From the NCBI GenBank assembly GCA_035968315.1, contig JAVYIN010000002.1, forward strand, positions 62,001-126,000: a DNA stretch of 64,000 bases. Direction: 5' to 3'. Below are positions 9,405-17,650 of the stretch, piece after piece. Both the position numbers and the translations under genes were made by a program. Position 1 is the stretch's first letter. Each line of letters starts with the position of its first letter. The notes under the pieces were generated by a model. It saw nothing but the letters and a program-made list of their open reading frames with translations, was not told the origin of the DNA and ran no database searches. The stretch comes from Nitrospira sp. (GTDB lineage: Bacteria; Nitrospirota; Nitrospiria; Nitrospirales; Nitrospiraceae).

Positions 9405-9842
9405 ATGCGCACACCATCGGCCTCTCTCCTCCTCGCATCGGCCTTCCTGGCCATCAACGTGATCGCGACCGGGTGCTCCGTCAAAGCCACATTCAAGCAA
9501 ACCACGGATACGACATCGAATGTCACCGGCACGACTTCAGGCCATGCCTGGTGGAATGAGGATGGCCTGCTCCACCCGGAACACAAGGCCATTGCCTTTG
9601 TCACCATGAACCAGACCAACCTGCAACACGATATAGCGAAGGGACAGGGAGAGTACCTGACCTCCCTTGGCGCCCTGCTCGGCGTACCGGCGCAGGATCG
9701 CCTCGCCTACGGCGCGGACGTACAAGCTCGCTATGCCCTGACACAAGAACCCTCGCAGGACACTCCGGCCGCCTGGCTGACCCTGCTGCAAGACACCGCA
9801 CAACCCTATCGGCGCATGGCCGACACAACCCCACAACATTAA
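9405..9842 (+). CDS. Small lipoprotein resembling DUF3015
   Basis: A 145-residue protein with a lipoprotein-type signal (hydrophobic run followed by IATGCS). AAAGGAG lies 7 bases before the ATG. The C-terminal half contains LQHDIAKGQGEYLTSLGALLGV, which matches my memory of the conserved core of DUF3015 proteins; a profile search would settle this. The role is unknown, with an expected location in the periplasm attached to a membrane. The stop codon is followed two bases later by the ATG of the universal stress protein gene, so the two are probably translated together. Confidence 0.75.
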   Translation: MRTPSASLLLASAFLAINVIATGCSVKATFKQTTDTTSNVTGTTSGHAWWNEDGLLHPEHKAIAFVTMNQTNLQHDIAKGQGEYLTSLGALLGVPAQDRLAYGADVQARYALTQEPSQDTPAAWLTLLQDTAQPYRRMADTTPQH

Positions 9843-9844
9843 TC

Positions 9845-10699
9845 ATGACGCCCCCCGTTGCCCCGGCTACGGGGCTCCCCTATCGCCGGATCATCCACCC
9901 CTCGGACTTCACCGAGGACAGCCACACCGGGTTGGTCCATGCCATCAAACTGACCCTCGCGGCACAGGGAGAATTGTCGGTCATGCATGTAGACCCGGAG
10001 GTGGCGCGCGCAGACTTCGAAGATTTTCCCAAAGTCCGCCCGATTCTCGAGCGATGGGGCGCGCTCCCGAAGGGAAGCCGTCGCGAACAGGTCCGCGACT
10101 TGGGCATCACGATTAAAAAAACCAGAACCGTCGGCAAAACCCCAGCTGAGGGCATTCTCCGCTACCTCGGCACGCATCCGGCCGATTTGCTGGTGATGTC
10201 CACCAATCAATACGAAGGACTCACGCGCTGGCAGCACGCTCCCATCGCCGAACCGGTGGCACGCGGAAGCCACACCGCCACCCTCTTCGTCCCGGCTCAC
10301 GTTGAAGGATTTGTGGTGAAGGAATCGGGGCAGCCGAAACTGCGCCGCGTGCTCGTTCCCGTCAGCGCCGACTCTCAGCCTCAACTCGCCATCGATACGA
10401 CTGCCCAACTGGCGGCCGCCTTGGGATGCGACAACCTGACCGTCGTCGTCGTCCATGTCGGAGACGACGACACTCTCCAGTCCATCCGCTATCCCAGCCA
10501 GACAGGCTGGCTCTGGCACACGATGACTTGCCGAGGCAATGTGGTCGATGTGATCCTCGGGATGGGCGCGGATTTCGATGTCGATCTGATCGTGATGACC
10601 ACGGCGAAGCAGCAATCATTGCTCGATATGATGCGTGGCAGCGTCACCGAGCGGGTCTTGCGTGGCGCCCGCTGCCCCCTGCTGGCCCTACCGGTCTAA
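9845..10699 (+). CDS. Tandem universal stress protein (two UspA domains)
   Basis: A 284-residue cytoplasmic protein made of two UspA-like repeats. The first opens with YRRIIHPSDFTEDSHTGLVHA and the second with LRRVLVPVSADSQPQLAID. The second repeat ends in GSVTERVLRGARCPLLALPV, the phosphate-binding tail typical of ATP-binding UspA proteins. The first ends more loosely in EPVARGSHTATLFVPA. Such proteins help survival under stress or growth arrest; no specific partner can be named. It starts 2 bp after the lipoprotein gene and overlaps the 3' end of the convergent helicase gene by 12 bp. Confidence 0.85.
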   Translation: MTPPVAPATGLPYRRIIHPSDFTEDSHTGLVHAIKLTLAAQGELSVMHVDPEVARADFEDFPKVRPILERWGALPKGSRREQVRDLGITIKKTRTVGKTPAEGILRYLGTHPADLLVMSTNQYEGLTRWQHAPIAEPVARGSHTATLFVPAHVEGFVVKESGQPKLRRVLVPVSADSQPQLAIDTTAQLAAALGCDNLTVVVVHVGDDDTLQSIRYPSQTGWLWHTMTCRGNVVDVILGMGADFDVDLIVMTTAKQQSLLDMMRGSVTERVLRGARCPLLALPV

Positions 10700-13600
10700 C
10701 AGGCCTCGCACCGCCAGCGTTTCATCGATCCGGCTCTCCCCGCCGTGCTTTCCCATCACGGTGCGGACAATACGTCCCTCTTTGATGACCAGAAAGTTCG
10801 TCAGCACCGAGGGGATTCTCGGCCCCGGCAGGATGACGCCGGCGAGATTCAGCGGATCCACCGCCGACAACTTGATTTCCTGAGAGATTCCAAACCCGCT
10901 CTTGCGCAACGCGCGCAATGACTCAAGGGCTTCCGGCAAGGCAAATTGCTCTCCGACAAACCCGGCCACGAAACGCCCGCCGCGCACCTCGCCCTTCATC
11001 TCCATTCTCCGGTACGCCACCAGCAAATCCCGCCAGGACTGTACCAGCGTCTCCCGCGCCAGCAGATCGCGAAACACCACGCCATACCGGCGCAAGAGCT
11101 GACGGGCGACTTTTTCCATGTAGCTGATAGGCGATGGCTGATGGCTGATAGCACTTCGGAGCAATGACCACCGCCCGGCTGCGTGACGTGGACGGCGCAG
11201 CCGCGCCCGCCCCTCTGCCCGGCGCCGCTGCGGATCCATGAGCGCCCGCAGATTATCGAACCCGTCGGCCGTCACAAGGCCGGCAGCCACCAGTTCCCAC
11301 AACCCCTCTTCCACTTCCGTCGGAAGATGGTGCGTCAGCCGCACCAAGTCGGCAAAGAAGCTGGCCCCTCGCTCACGCAAAACCCGAAGCAGATTCTGCC
11401 CCACGGCACTCACCAGCGTAGAGGGATCTGTCCAGGAAGACACAGCCCGATCCTGCACCGCCTCCATCAGCCACTCCCCTTCCTCTCGCGGAAAGAGGGT
11501 GATCGGCGCCACGCTGGTGGGAACAATCCGGCGTGCCCGATCGAGATCCCCTGATGGCATCAGCCGCGGGTGGCGAGATAACCGGCCCCAACTCACGGCC
11601 CCGCTCAAACACAGGCGGTCCAAGAGCTCCGGCTCAAACTTCGCCAGCCGGCTGCGCAGCAGCTGCGGCTCCCACGCCGCCGCCGCCGCCTCAAATCCCG
11701 CCAACTGCGCGATGACCTCGGCAAGCCCCGCCTCCCCATGCATCCGCGCGCCCGGCGCCACATGCTGCCAGCGCAGCAGAAACGACATGAAATCGGCCGC
11801 CGTTACCGGCTCAATCTCCTTGCGCAGGCGGCCCAGCGTGAGCCGGTGAATGCGCGCGAGGAGGCGGCGATGGCACCATTCTTCCGCTCGCGCGGCAGGC
11901 GTGAGGCAAGAGGCCTGGGGCAAGGGGCAAGAGCTGATTCCCTCACCACTAACCTCTAGCCCCGTGCCCCGTGCCAGGCCTTGAGGCCGGAATTGGCCGC
12001 GTAGGACTTGGCCCATCGCCTCCAGCCTCAACATCGATCCATTCACGGCATCGGAGGGCAGATGCAGCCGGGCAGCGAGGGCGGCGACCGTCGTCGGCCC
12101 GATGCTTTCCATCCAGCCCAGAACGATGGCATCGAGCGTGGTGTCATCACCATCGGCAAATACCCGTTCAATCCCGTCCCGGTTCTCCGTCGCCACCCAC
12201 CCCCTCGCCTCTCGCCCATCGCCTCTCGCCTGCACAAAAACCACACGTCCAGATTCGATCAAGACCGGCACAAACGCCGCCCATGGCTGCATCTGGTCAT
12301 CGGGCAGCCACACCAACGTGAGCACGGCATCGTGCAACTCATCGGGATCGCGCACGACCGGCCACGATTCCCGCTCCACTTCTTCAATCGCCTCGGGATC
12401 GAGCGCACCCACCTGGCCAAGCAATGCCGGCGGCAGGGTCCGCCGCATCTCCACCGCCCGCGCCCGCCGTTCTTCCAATGGCGCGTCATCGAGAAAGGCA
12501 TAGGGATTGGCATTCAGAATTTCGTGCGAGAAGGGAGAGGGTGCCGGGGTATCGACCGCCACGCAATGGATGCGGCCCGCCTCGATGTCTGCCAATACGC
12601 TCGTGAGGCCGTCCAGATCCATGGCCTCCGTCAGGCAATCCCGCAGCGTCTCCTTGACCAACGGATGATCGGGAATCTGCCGCGCCGCCCGCGCCCCGGT
12701 GAGATTCTCCTGGCACGCAATGGCATCGGGGAAGACCGCGGCCAGCAAATCCTCGGCTTTCATGCGTTGAATCTGCGGCGGCACCTTTTTCCCGTTGGAG
12801 AATCGCAGCAGCGCGAGCGCCCGCGAGACGTTCCATCGCCAGCGCGTCGTGAACATCGGCGCGAGCAAGACGGCCTGAATCAGCACGTCCCGCACGGAAT
12901 GCGACTGGAGATACCCGAACACGGACTCCAGCGGGAAGCTGTGTTTCTCACCCAGCGAGATCACCAAGCCGTTATCCGTCGCCGCCGCTTGCAGCTCGAA
13001 ATCGAAGGTGACACAAAAGCGTTTCCGCAGGGCGAGGCCCCAGGCCCGGTTGATCCGCCCGCCGAACGGCGCGTGGATCACCAACTGCATCCCGCCGCTT
13101 TCGTCGAAAAACCGCTCGGCGATAATCGTCCGTTGCGTCGGCACCGTCCCCAGCGCCGCCAGCCCCGCCGTCACATAGGCCACCGCCTGCTCCGCGCCGC
13201 GCTGGTCGAGCGCACATTCGTGGCGAAGCCAGGCCATGGGCAAGAGGCGAGAGGCGAGAGGCAGGTGAGAAACATCCTCTCCACCTCGTGCCTCTGGCCC
13301 CGCGCCACTAACCCGCTGCGCGATCGCTTGCCGCAGAGAAGCCACCTCCGCAGAAAGTTCCGCCGTCCTCGACGGGGCCTCGCCCCGCCAGAAGGGGATA
13401 TTCGGCGGCGCCCCTTGCGCATCTTCAACACGAACTTTGCCCGCTTCGATCCGCTGAATCCGCCACGAGGTATTGCCGAGCAACATGATGTCGCCGGCCA
13501 GGCTTTCCACGGCAAAATCCTCGTCCACCGACCCCACGACCGTGCCGTCCGGTTCCGCCACCACCGCATAGTTGGCCGTATCCGGAATCGCCCCGCCTGA

Positions 13601-15070
13601 CGTGATGGCTGCCAGTCGCGCCCCGCGCCGCCCCTTGATCCGGCGGTTGATCCGGTCATGATACACATAGGCATGGCCCCGGCCTCGTTGGGTCGCAATC
13701 CCATCGGATAACATCCGCACCACCTGATCAAACTCTTCCCGCGACAGATTCCTGTACGGATAGGCCCGCCGGCAGAGGGAAAACAAGTCGTCTTCCGTCC
13801 ACGTCTGACTCGCCGCCGCCGCGACGATCTGTTGCGACAAAATATCGAGTGGCGCGATCGGCACCTCGATGCGGTCCAACGTCCCCGCCCGAATAGCGCG
13901 AACAAGCGCGGCGCATTCCAACAACTCGTCCCGCGTCATGGCAAAGAGTCGGCCTTTTGGAACGGCCTTGATCCAGTGACCGGCACGACCGATCCGCTGC
14001 AGCGCCGTGGCAATGGCCCTCGGGGAGCCGATCTGACAGACCAGATCCACCGTCCCGACGTCGATGCCTAATTCCAGCGAAGCCGTGGCAATGACCACGC
14101 GGGTCTTGCCAGTCTTGAGCCGCTCTTCGGCATGCAGACGAATCTGCCGTGACAGGCTGCCGTGATGCGCCGCCACCACGCCGGGGCCCAAATCCTGGAG
14201 GCGTTCTTCCAGATAGTGCGAGACGCGCTCCGCCAGACGTCGAGTATTGACGAACACCAGCGTCGAGCGATGCTGCCGGACCAATTCGGCCACGCGGTCG
14301 TAGACATCGGACCAGACTGTATTCGTAGCAATCGCGCTCAGTTCATCTTTGGGCACCTCCACCGCGAGATCGAGTTCGCGGCGATGGCCGACATCAATGA
14401 TCATCGGGCGTTGGCGAGCGCCCACCAGAAACTCTGCAACCAGTTCAATAGGCCGTTGCGTGGCCGAGAGCCCGATGCGCTGCGGCTTGGCCAATGTGAG
14501 CGCGTCAAGCCGCTCCAGTGACAAGGCCACGTGCGCGCCGCGCTTGTTCGGCGCCAGCGCATGGATTTCGTCCACGATCACCGTCCGCACGGTTTGCAGC
14601 ATCCGGCGGCTTTTGTCGGCGGTCAGGAGAATGAAGAGCGACTCCGGCGTCGTGACCAGAATATGCGGCGGCCGCTTCAGCATCTGCTGCCGGTCCGCCA
14701 TAGGCGTGTCCCCGGTGCGGACCAGTACGCGTAGTTCGGGCATGAGCAGCCCGGCCTGTAGCGCGGCCTGGCCGATCTCCGTCAACGGCTTCTGCAGATT
14801 CTTCTGGATGTCGTTGCTCAGCGCCTTCAGTGGCGAGACGTACAACACCTGGGTGTGGTCGTCGAGTTCGCGGGCGAGAGCTTGTTTGAAGAGGGAATCG
14901 ATACAGGACAGAAACGCGGCGAGCGTCTTCCCCGACCCGGTCGGCGCGGCAATCAGCGCATCCGCACCGGATTGAATGGCCGGCCAGGCCTGCACCTGGA
15001 CATCGGTCGGCTCACCAATCTGCGACCGGAACCAATCGGCAATGAGGGGATGAAACGTGGAGAGGCTCAC
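10688..15070 (-). CDS. lhr: Lhr-family large DEAD/DEAH helicase with in-frame heptamer insertions
   Basis: A 1460-residue superfamily 2 helicase. The Q-motif region is followed by Walker A APTGSGKT (42-49), DEIH box (167-170), SATQRP, and motif VI-like QRIGRAGH. The Lhr-specific winged-helix and C-terminal domains complete a length close to the 1538 residues of E. coli Lhr. These enzymes are ATP-dependent 3'-5' translocases acting on DNA or DNA/RNA hybrids and are linked to repair. The start is a GTG. The gene carries four short degenerate 7-bp repeat arrays (11121-11152, 11898-11981, 12204-12231, 13232-13312). They encode odd segments such as RSAISHQPSPISY and SHLPLASRLLPMAW without breaking the frame. 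These probably form surface loops. Confidence 0.92.
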   Translation of the reverse strand: MSLSTFHPLIADWFRSQIGEPTDVQVQAWPAIQSGADALIAAPTGSGKTLAAFLSCIDSLFKQALARELDDHTQVLYVSPLKALSNDIQKNLQKPLTEIGQAALQAGLLMPELRVLVRTGDTPMADRQQMLKRPPHILVTTPESLFILLTADKSRRMLQTVRTVIVDEIHALAPNKRGAHVALSLERLDALTLAKPQRIGLSATQRPIELVAEFLVGARQRPMIIDVGHRRELDLAVEVPKDELSAIATNTVWSDVYDRVAELVRQHRSTLVFVNTRRLAERVSHYLEERLQDLGPGVVAAHHGSLSRQIRLHAEERLKTGKTRVVIATASLELGIDVGTVDLVCQIGSPRAIATALQRIGRAGHWIKAVPKGRLFAMTRDELLECAALVRAIRAGTLDRIEVPIAPLDILSQQIVAAAASQTWTEDDLFSLCRRAYPYRNLSREEFDQVVRMLSDGIATQRGRGHAYVYHDRINRRIKGRRGARLAAITSGGAIPDTANYAVVAEPDGTVVGSVDEDFAVESLAGDIMLLGNTSWRIQRIEAGKVRVEDAQGAPPNIPFWRGEAPSRTAELSAEVASLRQAIAQRVSGAGPEARGGEDVSHLPLASRLLPMAWLRHECALDQRGAEQAVAYVTAGLAALGTVPTQRTIIAERFFDESGGMQLVIHAPFGGRINRAWGLALRKRFCVTFDFELQAAATDNGLVISLGEKHSFPLESVFGYLQSHSVRDVLIQAVLLAPMFTTRWRWNVSRALALLRFSNGKKVPPQIQRMKAEDLLAAVFPDAIACQENLTGARAARQIPDHPLVKETLRDCLTEAMDLDGLTSVLADIEAGRIHCVAVDTPAPSPFSHEILNANPYAFLDDAPLEERRARAVEMRRTLPPALLGQVGALDPEAIEEVERESWPVVRDPDELHDAVLTLVWLPDDQMQPWAAFVPVLIESGRVVFVQARGDGREARGWVATENRDGIERVFADGDDTTLDAIVLGWMESIGPTTVAALAARLHLPSDAVNGSMLRLEAMGQVLRGQFRPQGLARGTGLEVSGEGISSCPLPQASCLTPAARAEEWCHRRLLARIHRLTLGRLRKEIEPVTAADFMSFLLRWQHVAPGARMHGEAGLAEVIAQLAGFEAAAAAWEPQLLRSRLAKFEPELLDRLCLSGAVSWGRLSRHPRLMPSGDLDRARRIVPTSVAPITLFPREEGEWLMEAVQDRAVSSWTDPSTLVSAVGQNLLRVLRERGASFFADLVRLTHHLPTEVEEGLWELVAAGLVTADGFDNLRALMDPQRRRAEGRARLRRPRHAAGRWSLLRSAISHQPSPISYMEKVARQLLRRYGVVFRDLLARETLVQSWRDLLVAYRRMEMKGEVRGGRFVAGFVGEQFALPEALESLRALRKSGFGISQEIKLSAVDPLNLAGVILPGPRIPSVLTNFLVIKEGRIVRTVMGKHGGESRIDETLAVRGLLDR
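11121..11152. repeat. Heptamer array inside lhr (GCTGATR type)
   Basis: Four consecutive 7-bp units, GCTGATA, GGCGATG, GCTGATG and GCTGATA, followed by GC. It is in frame in lhr near residue 1310. The same unit family recurs at 43998-44022. Confidence 0.85.
11898..11981. repeat. Two-part heptamer array inside lhr
   Basis: The first half has five G-rich units (GGCGTGA, GGCAAGA, GGCCTGG, GGCAAGG, GGCAAGA). After about 21 bp, the second half has C-rich units (CTCTAGC, CCCGTGC, CCCGTGC, CAGGCCT). The halves are imperfect reverse complements, so the whole could fold into a hairpin. It is in frame in lhr. Confidence 0.8.
12204..12231. repeat. Heptamer array inside lhr (CTCGCCT type)
   Basis: Four units: CTCGCCT, CTCGCCC, ATCGCCT, CTCGCCT. 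It is in frame in lhr near residue 950 and encodes GDGREARG-like sequence on the minus strand. Confidence 0.85.
13232..13312. repeat. Two-part heptamer array inside lhr
   Basis: G-rich units GGCCATG, GGCAAGA, GGCGAGA, GGCGAGA, GGCAGGT (13232-13266) are followed by C-rich units CTCGTGC, CTCTGGC, CCCGCGC, CACTAAC (13285-13312). It has the same two-part layout as the array at 11898, and the CACTAAC unit also occurs there. Confidence 0.8.
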
Positions 15071-15133
15071 AAGCTGTCATCCTACCAAAGCGGCGCGCCT
15101 CCTCCAAGGGCCCCACTGACGCAGGAAGCGCGC

Positions 15134-16561
15134 CTACCTGACGGCGAACGCGCTGACATTCCCACCCGTGATAAGATTTCCATTCAACGTCGTGCTCGTT
15201 CCAGCCGATGAGAAAAAGACTTGGTAGAGTTCCACGGCCGCCGCCGAGGTCTGATTCGCCCGATACAGAACCGAGGCACTGTTGGACGTCACCACAGCCT
15301 CCTCCACGACCCGTCCGCTGGCTAGCGTCGGATTGAGCTTGGTACTCGTTGCAGGCGTTGCAAACAGCACCCGGTACAACTCTCTCGTCCCTGCGGATGT
15401 CTCGTCCGCGATGTAGACGACTCCGCTGCTATCAGGAATAGTCGCCACACCATAGACATCCTCTCCGACACCAATACGAGGACTTGTCAGAGGCGTCCTG
15501 GTCACACCGGAAAATACCGTCCGATAGAGTTCGAATTGTTCATCAACCGCTTCATCTGCGATATACACGACACTGGCGCTATCCGGTGTCACGACATAGG
15601 TCGCACTCACATTCCCACCAGAAATAAGCCCCCCATTCATTTTCACACTCACTGTGGGAGATGCCAGGGCAACGCGATAGAGTTCGTTAATGCCATCCGT
15701 GTCCTGGTCAGCTCGATACACGACGCTGGCGCTGTCAGGACTCACAACAAAGTCCAGCACATTCCCGCCGGTAGCCAGGGTATTGCTGACCGTCACTCCC
15801 GTACCGCCTCCAAACACGGTCTCATACAACTCCGTCACACTGCTGCTCGTTTGATTGGCGGTATACACCACCCCCGTGCTATTGGGCAACAGCTTGAAGG
15901 AAGAGACGGATTTCCCTGATGCGTAGTTGGAATGCAGTTTGGAATTCGCACCACTGGACACAATCGTCCGATAGAGTTCGACAACTGTATCTGTGTCCTG
16001 GTCTGCTCGATACACGACGCTCCCGCTGTTCGCCGTGACATCAAACTCCAGCACATTGCCTCCCGTCGTCAGCGTCCCATTGACTCTTGTAGACGTCCCC
16101 GGCGATGAAAACAGCACCTTATACAGCTCATTGACTCCATCCGTGTCTTGATCGGCGAGATACACCACCCCTGTGCCATCAGGAAGCAGTTTAAAATCCT
16201 GTACATCCTTCCCTCCGGTAATCGCTGCGGCACTGAGCTTCGTGCTCGTTCCCGGCGCCGCCAGATTGACCCGATACAATTCATAAACGGATGTGGCGTC
16301 CTGATCCGCGATATAGATAACCGAGGAGAGATCTGCCGTGAGCGCAAACCGCTGAACGGTCTTGGGCAAAGCGAGTTGAGGATTAATCCGCCCCCCAGAA
16401 CTCACCGAGAACAGCTCCTCGACCGTATCGGTGGATTGATCGGCACGATACACAACACTGGTCACTCCGCCATCATTGCTCGTGACACCGCTTGTATTGC
16501 ACCCTATGAGCAGGAGCATTCCAAGAGCTGGCACGGACCAATAGCCATGTATGGCTTTCAT
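15134..16561 (-). CDS. Lipoprotein with nine beta-propeller-like repeats
   Basis: A 475-residue protein. A signal sequence leads to LLLIGCN (lipidation Cys near residue 21). Nine repeats of about 50 residues follow, each containing a V-V-Y-x-A-D/N-Q/E core then ELY, for example VVYRADQDTDTVVELYR and VVYIADETSAGTRELYR. This is the pattern of TolB/WD40-like propeller proteins. Such proteins are usually ligand- or protein-binding scaffolds in the periplasm; no catalytic residues are apparent. AAGGAGGTAGG before the ATG is a very strong ribosome site. The repeat DNA is well conserved between copies, which suggests recent internal duplication. Confidence 0.85.
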   Translation of the reverse strand: MKAIHGYWSVPALGMLLLIGCNTSGVTSNDGGVTSVVYRADQSTDTVEELFSVSSGGRINPQLALPKTVQRFALTADLSSVIYIADQDATSVYELYRVNLAAPGTSTKLSAAAITGGKDVQDFKLLPDGTGVVYLADQDTDGVNELYKVLFSSPGTSTRVNGTLTTGGNVLEFDVTANSGSVVYRADQDTDTVVELYRTIVSSGANSKLHSNYASGKSVSSFKLLPNSTGVVYTANQTSSSVTELYETVFGGGTGVTVSNTLATGGNVLDFVVSPDSASVVYRADQDTDGINELYRVALASPTVSVKMNGGLISGGNVSATYVVTPDSASVVYIADEAVDEQFELYRTVFSGVTRTPLTSPRIGVGEDVYGVATIPDSSGVVYIADETSAGTRELYRVLFATPATSTKLNPTLASGRVVEEAVVTSNSASVLYRANQTSAAAVELYQVFFSSAGTSTTLNGNLITGGNVSAFAVR

Positions 16562-16740
16562 ATCCTACCTCCTTACACAACCTGCCTTATGCCAATGCTC
16601 GCGGACACCCGCGACACCATCCCTCTCTTGCGCAAGATCATCGCCATCACCAACCGCCAATCCATCGGGAAGTTTTCGATAGACTCTCCCGAACCATCGC
16701 TGGCACACTGCCGGCACGCGACACGGAGGGCCATCTCACT

Positions 16741-17520
16741 GTGCAGAACACTCTGATTATCCTTGGTTCAGGCTATACCGCGCGATTTCTCCTGCCCCTT
16801 GCGGCCCGGCACTATGCTACGGTGCTTGCCACCAGCCGCGATCCAGACAAGAATCTCAGTCACCTCTCACGAGACCAGCGCCTCCGCTTCGACCTTGCGC
16901 AACCTGACACGTGGACGGCTCTCCCCGACAACGCCGATATTCTCTGGAGCTTTCCCGCTGCCCCGCTCAACCTCGTGCAACAGTATTCCGAAAGACTCCG
17001 GACATCGTCTTGCCGCCTGGTCATACTCGGCAGCACGTCAGCCTACGAAACCGGCGGCTCCCAGGGCTATCCACCCCCCTGGATCGACGAAACGGCTCCA
17101 ACCGATGGGACGAAGCCCCGCGTGCAAGGCGAAGACTATCTCCGCACCACCCTCGGCGCGATCGTCCTCCGCGTCGCCGGGATTTATGGCCCCGGGCGCA
17201 ATCCCCTCAACTGGATCAGAACCGGCCGGGTCAGCTCCTCACGCAAATATGTGAACCTAATCCACGTCGAAGATCTCGCCTCAATCTGCCTCCTGGCGCT
17301 CGAACGAGGCACCCTCGGAGAAATCTACAATGTCAGCGACGGCACGCCCCACACCTGGAGAGAGATCTGCGATTATGCCCAGTGCCAGAGGGGAATCGCG
17401 CCACCTCTCTCTGTCGTCGACCGCGAACCGGGGAAACGCATCTCTATCAAGAAACTGACGCAGAACCTCGGCTATCAGATTCACCACCACGATCTCTACG
17501 AAGAGCTTTCTCTTCTTTGA
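16741..17520 (+). CDS. NAD(P)-binding epimerase-like protein, YeeZ-like
   Basis: A 259-residue Rossmann-fold protein of the extended SDR/NAD-dependent epimerase group. The nucleotide-binding loop is LGSGYTARFL at residues 8-17. It then shows LGSTSAYE (the Ser/Tyr region), VLRVAGIYGPGRNP and VNLIHVEDLASICLLAL, all typical of YeeZ/YbjS-like proteins. The substrate is unknown. The start is GTG with GGAGGG about 12 bases upstream. The catalytic YxxxK of true SDRs is not obvious, so it may have a non-canonical activity or bind rather than convert its substrate. Confidence 0.75.
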   Translation: MQNTLIILGSGYTARFLLPLAARHYATVLATSRDPDKNLSHLSRDQRLRFDLAQPDTWTALPDNADILWSFPAAPLNLVQQYSERLRTSSCRLVILGSTSAYETGGSQGYPPPWIDETAPTDGTKPRVQGEDYLRTTLGAIVLRVAGIYGPGRNPLNWIRTGRVSSSRKYVNLIHVEDLASICLLALERGTLGEIYNVSDGTPHTWREICDYAQCQRGIAPPLSVVDREPGKRISIKKLTQNLGYQIHHHDLYEELSLL

Positions 17521-17528
17521 ATCCTCGC

Positions 17529-17648
17529 GGGCGTTCAAACTGGCTTTGAATAAGGCCGCAGCCGAGTCAAAACCGGAGGCGTACCCTCTTGGGTACGTTG
17601 AGGATTTTGACGAAGCGAGACCGCCGTTGGAAAACAGTTTCACCGTCC
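17529..17648 (+). repeat. MITE-like palindromic element, copy A
   Basis: A 120-bp element fills the gap between two convergent genes. Its ends are imperfect inverted repeats (GGGCGTTCAAACTG and the complement of GGACGGTGAAACTG). Its core has the hairpin CGTACCC-TCTT-GGGTACG. The core blocks CCGGAGGCGTACCCTC and GGGTACGTTGAGGAT are shared with the copy at 57081. Confidence 0.75.
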
Positions 17649-17650
17649 GG

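Noticed and set aside
12008-13600. 530-codon plus-strand open frame
   Set aside because: Antisense to lhr and very rich in Arg/His/Pro; the lhr frame is conserved in this region.
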